From assembly GCA_030671915.1 (NCBI GenBank), contig DAOVHN010000065.1:1-8732 (forward strand): 8,732 nucleotides of DNA, in the 5' to 3' direction. The notes below the pieces were generated by a model. That model was not told where the DNA came from and did not search any database. It worked only from the letters and a program-made list of their open reading frames with translations. Below, in pieces: positions 1-6,314 of this stretch. The stretch's first letter is position 1. Every line of letters starts with the position of its first letter. Both the position numbers and the translations under genes were made by a program. Source of the DNA: Pseudomonadota bacterium. Lineage in GTDB: Bacteria; Pseudomonadota; Alphaproteobacteria; UBA8366; JADFVY01.

Positions 1-973
1 GCAGGGGATTGCGGGGCAGGGCGATCGGCGCGTCCAGCGGGGAGTCGCGCAAGGGCTTGCCTTCATCATGGGCGATGGTGACGAACTCGTATTCCCGGCC
101 GCGGAAATAGTCGTCGGTTACCTGCACCTTTTCGCCCGGCTTGCCGGCCATGTCGATGATCAGGTCCACCCGCTGCGCCGCGGCGACGACGACGCGCCCG
201 CCCGAGGGCTCATGCGGGGCCACCGGCTGTCCGTCCAGCGCAATGATTTGCGGCTTTAGAGACCCGAATTTCAACCCGAAAGTCCGCGCATTGGCGACAT
301 TGATCAGCCGCAGCCGGATCCGCTCGCCGGACTTCACGGCGAATTCGGTCGGAACGCGGCCGTTGATCGTCACCGTATTGCCGGTGCGCCCGCCATGGCT
401 CATCGCCATCCCATTGCCGAAGCTGTCGTCGATCTGGGCGGTGTTGCGCAGCACCCAATCGTCGATCACCCAGGTCACGTCGCGGTCGACCCGGACCGGT
501 TCCTTTTCCTCCACGATCAGCGCGCCGGCCAGACCCCGGCCCTGTTGCTCCGTGCTGTTGACATGGGGGTGGTACCAGAAGCTGCCGGCGTCCACGGCCT
601 CGAACTCGTAACTGAATTCGCCGCCGGGCGGGATCGCCTCCTGGGTCAGGTCCGGCACGCCGTCCATGGCGTTGGGCAGCCTTATGCCGTGCCAATGCAC
701 CGTCGTCGGCTGCTCCAGGCGATTGCGTGCGATGACGCGGACCATATCGCCCTGGCGAACCCGGATCTCCGGGCCCGGCACGACCCCGTCATAGGCCCAG
801 ACCCGCGTGTCCGGCCATTTCCCGCCGACCAGCGGCGCGACCGCCGGGCCGGCCGTCAACGTCCGGGGCAAGGGGGCGGCGCCTGCCATGCGGTGGGTGC
901 CGGGCAGCATTGCCGCCGCGCCCGCGGCCAGGGCCGATCCCATCAACCCCCGCCGCGATATTCCGTATTTCAT
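1..973 (-). CDS. Tat-exported multicopper oxidase (partial, 3' end beyond the window)
   Basis: The reading frame starts at the ATG complementary to 971-973 and stays open to the left edge, giving 324 residues without a stop. Residues 5-25 form a Tat signal: the twin-arginine motif SRRGLMG (6-12), then a small hydrophobic alanine-rich stretch. This implies folding in the cytoplasm and export to the periplasm. The first cupredoxin domain (about 40-155) carries two copper-ligand motifs, HWHG at 93-96 and WYHPH at 133-137, which in this family bind the type 2/type 3 trinuclear cluster. A second cupredoxin domain (about 165-305) contains IDDW (170-173) and GRTGNTVTINGR (195-206), resembling CueO/laccase-type oxidases. 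The third domain, with the type 1 copper ligands, would lie outside the window, so substrate (cuprous ion, phenol, or none, as in SufI/FtsP) cannot be settled. Retained HWHG and HPH motifs argue against a copper-free FtsP. It starts 14 bases after the lipoprotein gene with a weak AAGTGG ribosome site (979-984), so it is probably co-transcribed. Confidence 0.93.
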   Translation of the reverse strand, partial: MKYGISRRGLMGSALAAGAAAMLPGTHRMAGAAPLPRTLTAGPAVAPLVGGKWPDTRVWAYDGVVPGPEIRVRQGDMVRVIARNRLEQPTTVHWHGIRLPNAMDGVPDLTQEAIPPGGEFSYEFEAVDAGSFWYHPHVNSTEQQGRGLAGALIVEEKEPVRVDRDVTWVIDDWVLRNTAQIDDSFGNGMAMSHGGRTGNTVTINGRVPTEFAVKSGERIRLRLINVANARTFGLKFGSLKPQIIALDGQPVAPHEPSGGRVVVAAAQRVDLIIDMAGKPGEKVQVTDDYFRGREYEFVTIAHDEGKPLRDSPLDAPIALPRNPL

Positions 974-987
974 AAAATCCACTTTCG

Positions 988-2280
988 TCAGGACCCGCCG
1001 GGTTTGCACTGCGGGTATTGCTCGAGGATCGAACAATTACCGAGGTCGCATGCCTTGCGCATCGCCGAACAGGCCTGTTCATGCTCGTTCAGCATGATAT
1101 GGGCGCCGGTTTTGATGGACCAGAGCTTGAGCGATTTGGGCTCCAACTCAATGCCCTTATCCGCATCCGCCTGGGCGCGCCTGAAGAAGGGCTCGGCACC
1201 GTCCCAGTCGTCTTTTTTACCAAGCAACTGGCCCTGGACGAAGCTCAAATTGGCGCGCGCGATCAGCGCCTTTACCGTGGGCTTGACGCGGATCGATTCG
1301 CCGAGCGCCTCATTGGCCAGGTCCGGCTTGCGCGCGAGCGCCAGGATCAGGCCTTTTTCCAGAAAGGGCCAGTACAGCCATTCGTCATCGGCGCCCCGGT
1401 TGTTGCGCCCGATCCTGATCGCCTTGTCCAGCGATTCCAGGGCGGATTTCGGTTTTTTCAGGCGACCCAGGGTCGCGCCGCGCAAGACCAGCGCCGAATC
1501 GAAATTCGGCGCGATCATCAGTGCCTCGTCGAATGCTTGCAGGGCTTCTTCCATGCGGTTCGCTTCATAAGCTTTCAGGCCTTTGTCGAAGAGCGCCTTG
1601 GCCTTCGCTTCGGCGGCCTGCTTCCTTTGCGCGGCCTCTTCCACCTTTTCTTGGGCGGATTCCGCCTCTGCCTGCCGGGCCGTGGCCGGCCTGTTCGAAC
1701 TTGCGGTCAGCAGCCTTAACGCCTCGGCCTGCGTCTTGCCCACCAGCAGCCCGTCCTTGTCGGCGGCGATCGGCCCGTTCGGCGAACCGCTGACGACGAC
1801 CGGCGTCCAGAACAACTCACCCTCGACCGCGTAGGTCAGCGCCAGCGCATAATAATCGCCGGCTTCGCCATGGAAGTTCAGATTCAGGCCCTGCCGCGCC
1901 TCGATATTCCCCACATGAAGGATGTAGTCGCCCGGCGTCAGCCTGGCCTGGCGGTACTCGCCCTTCGAAGCGCCCTCATACATTCGCACGGGGTAGCCCG
2001 AGACTACGCTGATCAGCGCCTTGCCGAGCGGTTTGATCGTGACCGTGGCGCCGTCCAGCCCATCGGGGGCGTATGTATCGCGAGGAACGTTCGTCGCGGC
2101 TTCGGATTCCGGCTCCGGCGTGGCGGGCGTTTCGGTTTCCGTTGCGGCCGGCGCTTCCGCTTCCGCCTTGCCATCGCCTGTCTTGCTTTCGCATCCCCCC
2201 AGAATGGCGACTATCATCATCGCCATAACTGCCCGAATAATTCTTATGTCCATATCGTTCTTCTTCTTCTTGTTACTCAT
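988..2280 (-). CDS. TPR-containing lipoprotein with C-terminal cysteine cluster
   Basis: This encodes 430 residues from the first ATG. A basic start and hydrophobic segment end in a lipobox-like LGGC (27-30), so Cys30 is probably lipidated and the protein anchored to a membrane facing the periplasm. Residues 31-65 are a Glu/Pro/Ala/Thr-rich linker. Residues about 78-171 look like a small beta domain (LTPGDYILHVGN, then a GDYYALAL strand and FWTPVVV), similar in style to PEGA-like or other lipoprotein beta domains. Residues 200-245 form a charged Ala/Glu/Lys/Gln helix, likely coiled coil. This runs into TPR-like helical pairs at about 227-290 and further helices to 400. The end carries Cys404, 411, 416 and 426. 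An internal ATG at 2253 (residue 10) gives a shorter signal peptide of 20 residues before the cysteine and a purine-rich leader, and fits the predicted promoter better, so it may be the true start. The gene precedes the multicopper oxidase by 14 bases. Its function is not recognised; a scaffolding or partner-binding role is an inference from the TPRs. Confidence 0.9.
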   Translation of the reverse strand: MSNKKKKNDMDIRIIRAVMAMMIVAILGGCESKTGDGKAEAEAPAATETETPATPEPESEAATNVPRDTYAPDGLDGATVTIKPLGKALISVVSGYPVRMYEGASKGEYRQARLTPGDYILHVGNIEARQGLNLNFHGEAGDYYALALTYAVEGELFWTPVVVSGSPNGPIAADKDGLLVGKTQAEALRLLTASSNRPATARQAEAESAQEKVEEAAQRKQAAEAKAKALFDKGLKAYEANRMEEALQAFDEALMIAPNFDSALVLRGATLGRLKKPKSALESLDKAIRIGRNNRGADDEWLYWPFLEKGLILALARKPDLANEALGESIRVKPTVKALIARANLSFVQGQLLGKKDDWDGAEPFFRRAQADADKGIELEPKSLKLWSIKTGAHIMLNEHEQACSAMRKACDLGNCSILEQYPQCKPGGS

Positions 2281-2295
2281 TTTGCGAGGTTCGCC

Positions 2296-2323
2296 ATATT
2301 AATAATTCGCGGCCGTCTGGCAA
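2296..2323 (-). promoter_or_regulatory. Candidate sigma-70 promoter for the lipoprotein-oxidase operon
   Basis: Read on the minus strand, TTGCCA (2318-2323, five of six matches to TTGACA) is followed after 16 bases by TAATAT (2296-2301, four of six to TATAAT). A transcript would begin near 2289. That leaves only about 9 bases before the ATG at 2280 but about 36 before the alternative ATG at 2253. The -10 lies in the only AT-rich patch of this GC-rich gap. This is predicted by eye only. Confidence 0.45.
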
Positions 2324-2361
2324 GGGCTGGCGGCGCCGGCCCCAATCTGCTAACAGACGGC
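2312..2361. repeat. 8-bp inverted repeat in the divergent intergenic region
   Basis: GCCGTCTG at 2312-2319 is matched exactly by its reverse complement CAGACGGC at 2354-2361, with 34 bases between the arms. The left arm overlaps the -35 of the candidate leftward promoter. Between the arms is a short self-complementary CGGCGCCG (2331-2338). A second, smaller inverted pair, GGCGGC (2365-2370) and GCCGCC (2378-2383), follows. The sites could be operator half-sites or could form a hairpin, but chance pairing in GC-rich DNA is also possible. No regulator gene lies nearby. Confidence 0.35.
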
Positions 2362-2415
2362 GCGGGCGGCGCGATATGCCGCCAAGCGGATTTCACACCT
2401 TATTTTTTCCTCCTT

Positions 2416-2420
2416 GGGAG
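2416..2420 (+). promoter_or_regulatory. Ribosome binding site that decides the gabD start
   Basis: GGGAG lies 9 bases before the ATG at 2430, a workable spacing. It directly abuts the other candidate ATG at 2421, which is too close for normal initiation. This supports the start at 2430, giving an N-terminus (MQLKDKSLFRQQ) that lines up with E. coli GabD. Confidence 0.55.
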
Positions 2421-2429
2421 ATGGCTGAC

Positions 2430-3884
2430 ATGCAGCTCAAAGACAAGAGCCTTTTCCGGCAGCAATGCTATATCGACGGCGCCTGGGCCGATGCCGACAG
2501 CGGCGACACCATTAACGTCAACAACCCCGCGACCGGCGAAACCCTGGGGACCGTGCCGAAAATGGGCGCCGACGAAACCCGACGTGCGATCGAGGCCGCG
2601 AACGCTGCCTGGCCGGCCTGGCGCGCGAAGACCGCCAAGGAGCGTGGCGACATCATCCGCCGCTGGTTCAACCTGATGCTGGAAAACCAGGACGATCTGG
2701 GCCTGCTGATGACGTCCGAGCAGGGCAAGCCGCTGCCCGAGGCGAAAGGCGAAGTCGTCTATGCGGCCTCGTTCCTGGAATGGTTCGCCGAGGAGGGCCG
2801 GCGCGCTTATGGCGAAGTGATCCCGCCCCATATGGCCGACCGCCGTGTCGTCGTGATCAAGGAGCCGATCGGCGTCTGTGCCGCGATCACGCCGTGGAAC
2901 TTCCCGGCGGCGATGATTACCCGCAAGGCCGGCCCGGCGCTGGCCGCCGGCTGCCCGATGGTGGTCAAGCCCGCGAGCGCGACTCCTTATTCGGCGCTGG
3001 CCCTGGCCGAACTGGCCGAGCGCGCGGGCGTGCCCAAGGGCGTGTTCAGCGTGGTGACCGGCAGTGCGGGCGCGATCGGCGGCGAAATGACCTCCAACCC
3101 GATCGTCCGCAAGCTGACCTTCACCGGCTCGACCGAGATCGGCAAGGTCCTGATGCAGCAGTGCGCCGGTACGGTGAAGAAAGTCAGCATGGAACTGGGC
3201 GGCAATGCGCCCTTCATCGTGTTCGACGATGCCGACCTGGATGCGGCGGTGGAAGGGGCCATGGCCTCGAAATACCGCAACGCCGGGCAGACCTGCGTCT
3301 GCGCCAACCGCATGCTGGTGCAGGAAGGCGTCTATGACGCCTTCGCGGCAAAACTCGCCGAGGCGGTCAGCGGCCTTAAAGTCGGCAGCGGTATCGACGA
3401 GGGCGTCAGCCAGGGCCCGCTGATCGATATGTCGGCGGTCGAGAAGGTAGAGGAACATATCGCGGATGCGCTGTCCAAAGGCGCGCGCCTCGTGGTCGGC
3501 GGTAGCCGCCACGAACTCGGCCAATCCTTCTTCCAGCCGACCATCCTGGCCGATGTGGACACCAGCATGAAGGTGACGAAGGAAGAGACCTTCGGCCCGC
3601 TGGCCCCGCTGTTCCGCTTCAAAACCGAAGAGGAAGCGATCGCGATGGCCAACGATACCGAATTCGGCCTGGCTGCCTATTTCTTCAGCCGCGACATGGG
3701 CCGGGTCTGGCGCGTTTCGGAGGGCCTCGAATACGGCATCGTCGGCGCCAATGTCGGTATCATCTCGACCGAGGTCGCGCCGTTCGGCGGGGTCAAGGAA
3801 TCCGGCATCGGCCGCGAGGGCTCCCATCACGGCCTCGACGAGTTCATGGAGGTCAAATATATCTGCATGGGCGGCGTGAGCTGA
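2430..3884 (+). CDS. gabD: NADP-dependent succinate-semialdehyde dehydrogenase
   Basis: This cytoplasmic enzyme oxidises succinate semialdehyde to succinate, the last step of GABA catabolism feeding the TCA cycle. The 484-residue product matches E. coli GabD (482 residues) nearly end to end, as recalled, including KMGADET (44-50), ITPWNFPAAMITRKAGPALAAG (split across 153-174) and the C-terminal GREGS. Catalytic residues are visible: nucleophile Cys289 in GQTCVCANR, general base Glu255 in ELGG, and Asn157 in the PWNF motif. The cofactor loop VVKPAS (178-183) has the Lys and Ser that bind the NADP 2'-phosphate in GabD. Arg165, Arg283 and Ser446 correspond to the substrate-carboxylate residues of human SSADH, which separates it from general aldehyde dehydrogenases. 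Cys291 sits two residues after the nucleophile, the position of the human redox-switch cysteine. The start at 2430 is chosen for its GGGAG spacing; 2421 would add three residues. An ABC transporter follows after 18 bases. No gabT or gabP is visible. Confidence 0.96.
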   Translation: MQLKDKSLFRQQCYIDGAWADADSGDTINVNNPATGETLGTVPKMGADETRRAIEAANAAWPAWRAKTAKERGDIIRRWFNLMLENQDDLGLLMTSEQGKPLPEAKGEVVYAASFLEWFAEEGRRAYGEVIPPHMADRRVVVIKEPIGVCAAITPWNFPAAMITRKAGPALAAGCPMVVKPASATPYSALALAELAERAGVPKGVFSVVTGSAGAIGGEMTSNPIVRKLTFTGSTEIGKVLMQQCAGTVKKVSMELGGNAPFIVFDDADLDAAVEGAMASKYRNAGQTCVCANRMLVQEGVYDAFAAKLAEAVSGLKVGSGIDEGVSQGPLIDMSAVEKVEEHIADALSKGARLVVGGSRHELGQSFFQPTILADVDTSMKVTKEETFGPLAPLFRFKTEEEAIAMANDTEFGLAAYFFSRDMGRVWRVSEGLEYGIVGANVGIISTEVAPFGGVKESGIGREGSHHGLDEFMEVKYICMGGVS

Positions 3885-3887
3885 GCC

Positions 3888-3895
3888 GGGAGAGG
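3888..3895 (+). promoter_or_regulatory. Strong ribosome binding site for the GTG-started ABC ATPase
   Basis: GGGAGAGG lies 7 bases before the GTG at 3903, close to ideal length and spacing. It supports GTG as the true start, because no ATG or other good start lies nearby in frame. It falls in the 18-base gap after the gabD stop, consistent with translation from one message. Confidence 0.75.
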
Positions 3896-3902
3896 TCATA
3901 AC

Positions 3903-4886
3903 GTGACACTGGACGCCGCCGCATACGATCACTCGGCCTCGACGGCGGTCGTCCAGGTTCGCGACCTGATTTACGACTACCCGACGGCGCGCGCGCTGTT
4001 CGGGGTATCCTTCGATATCGAACCGGGCAGCATTACCGCCCTCGTCGGCCCCAACGGGGCGGGCAAGACGACGCTGCTGCGCTGCCTGGCGGCGCTGGAA
4101 ACCCCCTATTCGGGCAGCGTGGTCGTCGATGGGCTGAATGTCGAGGAACATCCGCGCGATATCCACAGGCGGCTGGGGTTTCTGCAGGATTTCTTCGGCC
4201 TTTACGACGACCTTTCGGTCCGCCAATGCCTGGATCATCACGCCGCCGCCCATGGCGTTCCCTGGGTGGAGCGGCCGGCCGCGGTGGAACAGAGCGCCGA
4301 GCGGCTGGGGCTTGCCGACCGGCTGGACCAGAAGGCCGGCACCCTTTCGCGCGGCCTGCGCCAGCGCCTGGCGGTCGCGCAGGCGATCATCCACCGGCCG
4401 AACCTGCTGCTGCTGGACGAGCCGGCCTCGGGGCTGGACCCGGAGGCGCGCCAGGAGCTTTCCCGCCTGCTGGTGACATTGCGCGACGAGGGCATGACGC
4501 TGATCGTATCCTCGCACATCCTGGCCGAGCTGGAGGACTACTCCACCCATATGATGATCGTGCGGGACGGGCGCGTCGTCGAGCATTCGCCGCTCGATCA
4601 GGCTGCCGAGGCCGCGCCGGTGAACCGCCTGCTCGCCGTCCTGGCGCAACCCGATCCCCGGCTGGCGAAAATTCTGCACGGCATTGATGGGGTCAGCGGC
4701 GTTATGGATACAGAAGCCAACGTGGGATTCGATTTCGCCGGCGATGCCGAGGCGCGGGCGGCGTTGCTGCGGCAACTGGTGGAGGCCGGATTGCCGGTGG
4801 TCGAATTCCGCCCGGTCCGCCTCAACATGCAGGATGTCTACCTGCAGCGGATCAAGAACGGGACAGGCGGGGACGGCGCGATATGA
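3903..4886 (+). CDS. ABC transporter ATP-binding protein (ABC-2 exporter type)
   Basis: This 327-residue nucleotide-binding subunit hydrolyses ATP at the inner face of the membrane to drive the permease encoded next. All the canonical motifs are present: Walker A GPNGAGKTT (49-57), Q-loop Gln95 in GFLQDFFGLYDDLSV, signature LSRGLRQR (148-155), Walker B LLLLDEP (168-174) with Glu173, D-loop SGLDP (176-180) and switch His205 in SSH. The LSRG signature in place of LSGG is a common variant of ABC-2-type ATPases such as NosF and related efflux subunits. Beyond the core (about 1-235) is a C-terminal extension of about 90 residues with an alternating strand/helix pattern, ending in LNMQDVYLQRI. Such tails are frequent in this group and may regulate or dimerise the protein. 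It starts with GTG after a strong ribosome site and its stop overlaps the permease start, so stoichiometric expression is expected. The substrate is unknown. Confidence 0.95.
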   Translation: MTLDAAAYDHSASTAVVQVRDLIYDYPTARALFGVSFDIEPGSITALVGPNGAGKTTLLRCLAALETPYSGSVVVDGLNVEEHPRDIHRRLGFLQDFFGLYDDLSVRQCLDHHAAAHGVPWVERPAAVEQSAERLGLADRLDQKAGTLSRGLRQRLAVAQAIIHRPNLLLLDEPASGLDPEARQELSRLLVTLRDEGMTLIVSSHILAELEDYSTHMMIVRDGRVVEHSPLDQAAEAAPVNRLLAVLAQPDPRLAKILHGIDGVSGVMDTEANVGFDFAGDAEARAALLRQLVEAGLPVVEFRPVRLNMQDVYLQRIKNGTGGDGAI

Positions 4887-6229
4887 ACCCGGAATTCCGC
4901 CGCAACCTGCTGCTGGAGCTGACCCTGCACCGGCTCGTCGCCATGCCGCTGATCCTGCTGCTGCTCTATGGCGCGGCCGGCCTTATCGACTACGGCGATA
5001 CGGTCTCCGGAATCGCCGGCTTCGTTATACTCATTCTTTTGGTGGCGTGGGGCAGCAGGCTGGCGGCCGACGCCGTGCTGGGCGAGGTCGCGGGGCGCAC
5101 CTGGGACTCCCAGCGCATGTCCGCCCTGGGGCCCTGGTCGATGAGCTGGGGCAAGCTCGCGGGCAGCACGATTTTTGTCTGGTACGGGGCGGCGCTCAGC
5201 ATCCCGGCGGCGCTTTACGGCGGTAATGCCGACCTGTTCGAACTGTTGCGCCTGCTGCTGGTCGGGCTGTTCTCGCAGGTGTTGGCGTTGTTCGCCAGCC
5301 TGGCGATTCAGCGTCTGCGGCCCGAGCGGTTGCGATTTCACGTTACGCAGGCGCAAATCGTCGGCCTCGTCGGGGCCCTCATTCTGTGGAATTTGCTGAA
5401 GTGGGACTATACCGATGTCGTCTATTGGTACGGCTTCGCCCCCGGCAATGTCGAATTCAGTTTTCTCTCTGGCCTGATTTTCACCGCCTGGTGCTGCTTC
5501 GGCATTTACAGGCTGATGCGCGCGGAACTGCAGTTCCGCTGCTGGCCCGTCGGCTGGGCCGGCTTCACCCTGTTCTGCGCAGTTTATGCGGCGGGGTTCA
5601 TGCCCGGGCGGATTTCCGATTTCGTGGTTGATACCCCTGGCGGCGAGGCGATCCTGCAACTGCTCATGGCCCATATCGTGATTGCGGGGCTGACCTGGCT
5701 GGGTGCCTTTGCCGAGCCGAAGGGTTTCGTCCGGCTGCGGCGCTGGCGCGATACGATCCGTTCCGGGTCCCCCAGGGAAATCCTGAGCGTCATGCCCTCC
5801 TGGACGCCCGGTCTGCTGATGGCGCTGGTTACGGGCGCCCTGATCGTGGTGACCGCGCTGCTGTCGGATGGCCGCTATCACTACGCCGCGGATAAATACC
5901 TGTCGGCCGGGCTGGGCTCGGCCGGCATTTTTTCGGCGGCGCTTTTGCTGTTTCTTCTGCGCGATATCGGGATCATCCATTTCCTGACCATGGACGGGCG
6001 GGCCAAACGCGCATTGTTGTCGGCGCTGGTCTATTTCGCGGCTCTCTATGCGCTTCTGCCGACGATATTGTTTGCGCTGGACCTGGAAGACGCGATCCCG
6101 GCGCTCGTGCCGTCGCCGATGGGCAACTCGGTCGTCGTGATCGTGCCGGTGCTGCTGCAGGTAGCCGTCGTGGGAGGGCTTATCGGATGGCGCTGGGCCA
6201 AGCTGGCCCGGGCCATGCAATCGGCATGA
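4883..6229 (+). CDS. Polytopic ABC-2-like permease, about 12 membrane segments
   Basis: The start ATG overlaps the ATPase stop as ATGA, a translational-coupling arrangement, so this is its membrane partner. The 448 residues contain about 12 hydrophobic segments, near 18-36, 43-60, 92-111, 120-142, 156-173, 193-212, 220-240, 256-275, 308-327, 341-360, 376-398 and 414-435. A cytoplasmic N-terminus (MNPEFRRNLLLE) precedes the first. Between segments 2 and 3 lies a polar loop, TWDSQRMSALGPWSMSWGKL (73-92), laid out like the coupling helix of ABC-2 permeases (a Gly-Lys before segment 3). A similar polar loop, RDIGIIHFLTMDGRAKRA, stands between segments 10 and 11. At twice the usual six-segment ABC-2 size, it may be an internally duplicated permease, but I see no clear sequence identity between the halves. 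No binding protein or accessory subunit is adjacent. The direction of transport is probably outward by family; the substrate is unknown. Confidence 0.88.
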   Translation: MNPEFRRNLLLELTLHRLVAMPLILLLLYGAAGLIDYGDTVSGIAGFVILILLVAWGSRLAADAVLGEVAGRTWDSQRMSALGPWSMSWGKLAGSTIFVWYGAALSIPAALYGGNADLFELLRLLLVGLFSQVLALFASLAIQRLRPERLRFHVTQAQIVGLVGALILWNLLKWDYTDVVYWYGFAPGNVEFSFLSGLIFTAWCCFGIYRLMRAELQFRCWPVGWAGFTLFCAVYAAGFMPGRISDFVVDTPGGEAILQLLMAHIVIAGLTWLGAFAEPKGFVRLRRWRDTIRSGSPREILSVMPSWTPGLLMALVTGALIVVTALLSDGRYHYAADKYLSAGLGSAGIFSAALLLFLLRDIGIIHFLTMDGRAKRALLSALVYFAALYALLPTILFALDLEDAIPALVPSPMGNSVVVIVPVLLQVAVVGGLIGWRWAKLARAMQSA

Positions 6230-6252
6230 CATTGTTGTGATCCGGCACCGGT

Positions 6253-6281
6253 TTGCCTCGCCGCCGCGCGATCCTTATCTA
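6253..6281 (+). promoter_or_regulatory. Weak candidate promoter before gor
   Basis: In the 85-base gap after the permease, TTGCCT (6253-6258, four of six to the -35 consensus) is followed 17 bases later by TATCTA (6276-6281, three of six to the -10). The spacing is ideal but the matches are modest. If real, gor is transcribed separately from the gabD operon, which the gap also suggests. Confidence 0.25.
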
Positions 6282-6314
6282 TAGGGCTGCGAAAATCGAA
6301 ATACCGGGGGCGGC

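Noticed and set aside
395..1719. Long plus-strand frames across the multicopper oxidase and lipoprotein genes
   Set aside because: They cross the boundary of two supported minus-strand genes. Their products lack domains, while the minus strand shows HWHG, HPH, Tat and lipobox motifs.
2376..2429. An upstream ATG at 2376 as the gabD start
   Set aside because: It would add an 18-residue segment not found in GabD and has no ribosome binding site. GGGAG at 2416-2420 fits the ATG at 2430.
2400..4775. A 791-codon open frame on the minus strand opposite gabD and the ABC ATPase
   Set aside because: It is antisense to two strongly recognised genes, spans their junction, and its translation is rich in His, Arg, Gln and Gly with no recognisable domain. 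High third-position GC commonly opens such antisense frames.
6214..6228. Small hairpin CATGC/GCATG at the permease stop codon
   Set aside because: A 5-bp stem without a T-run is too weak to call a terminator.
4838..6232. A 464-codon open frame opposite the permease
   Set aside because: Its translation is an Arg/Gln/Pro-rich low-complexity sequence, as expected for the antisense of a hydrophobic protein in GC-rich DNA. The plus-strand permease is coupled to the ATPase by an ATGA overlap.
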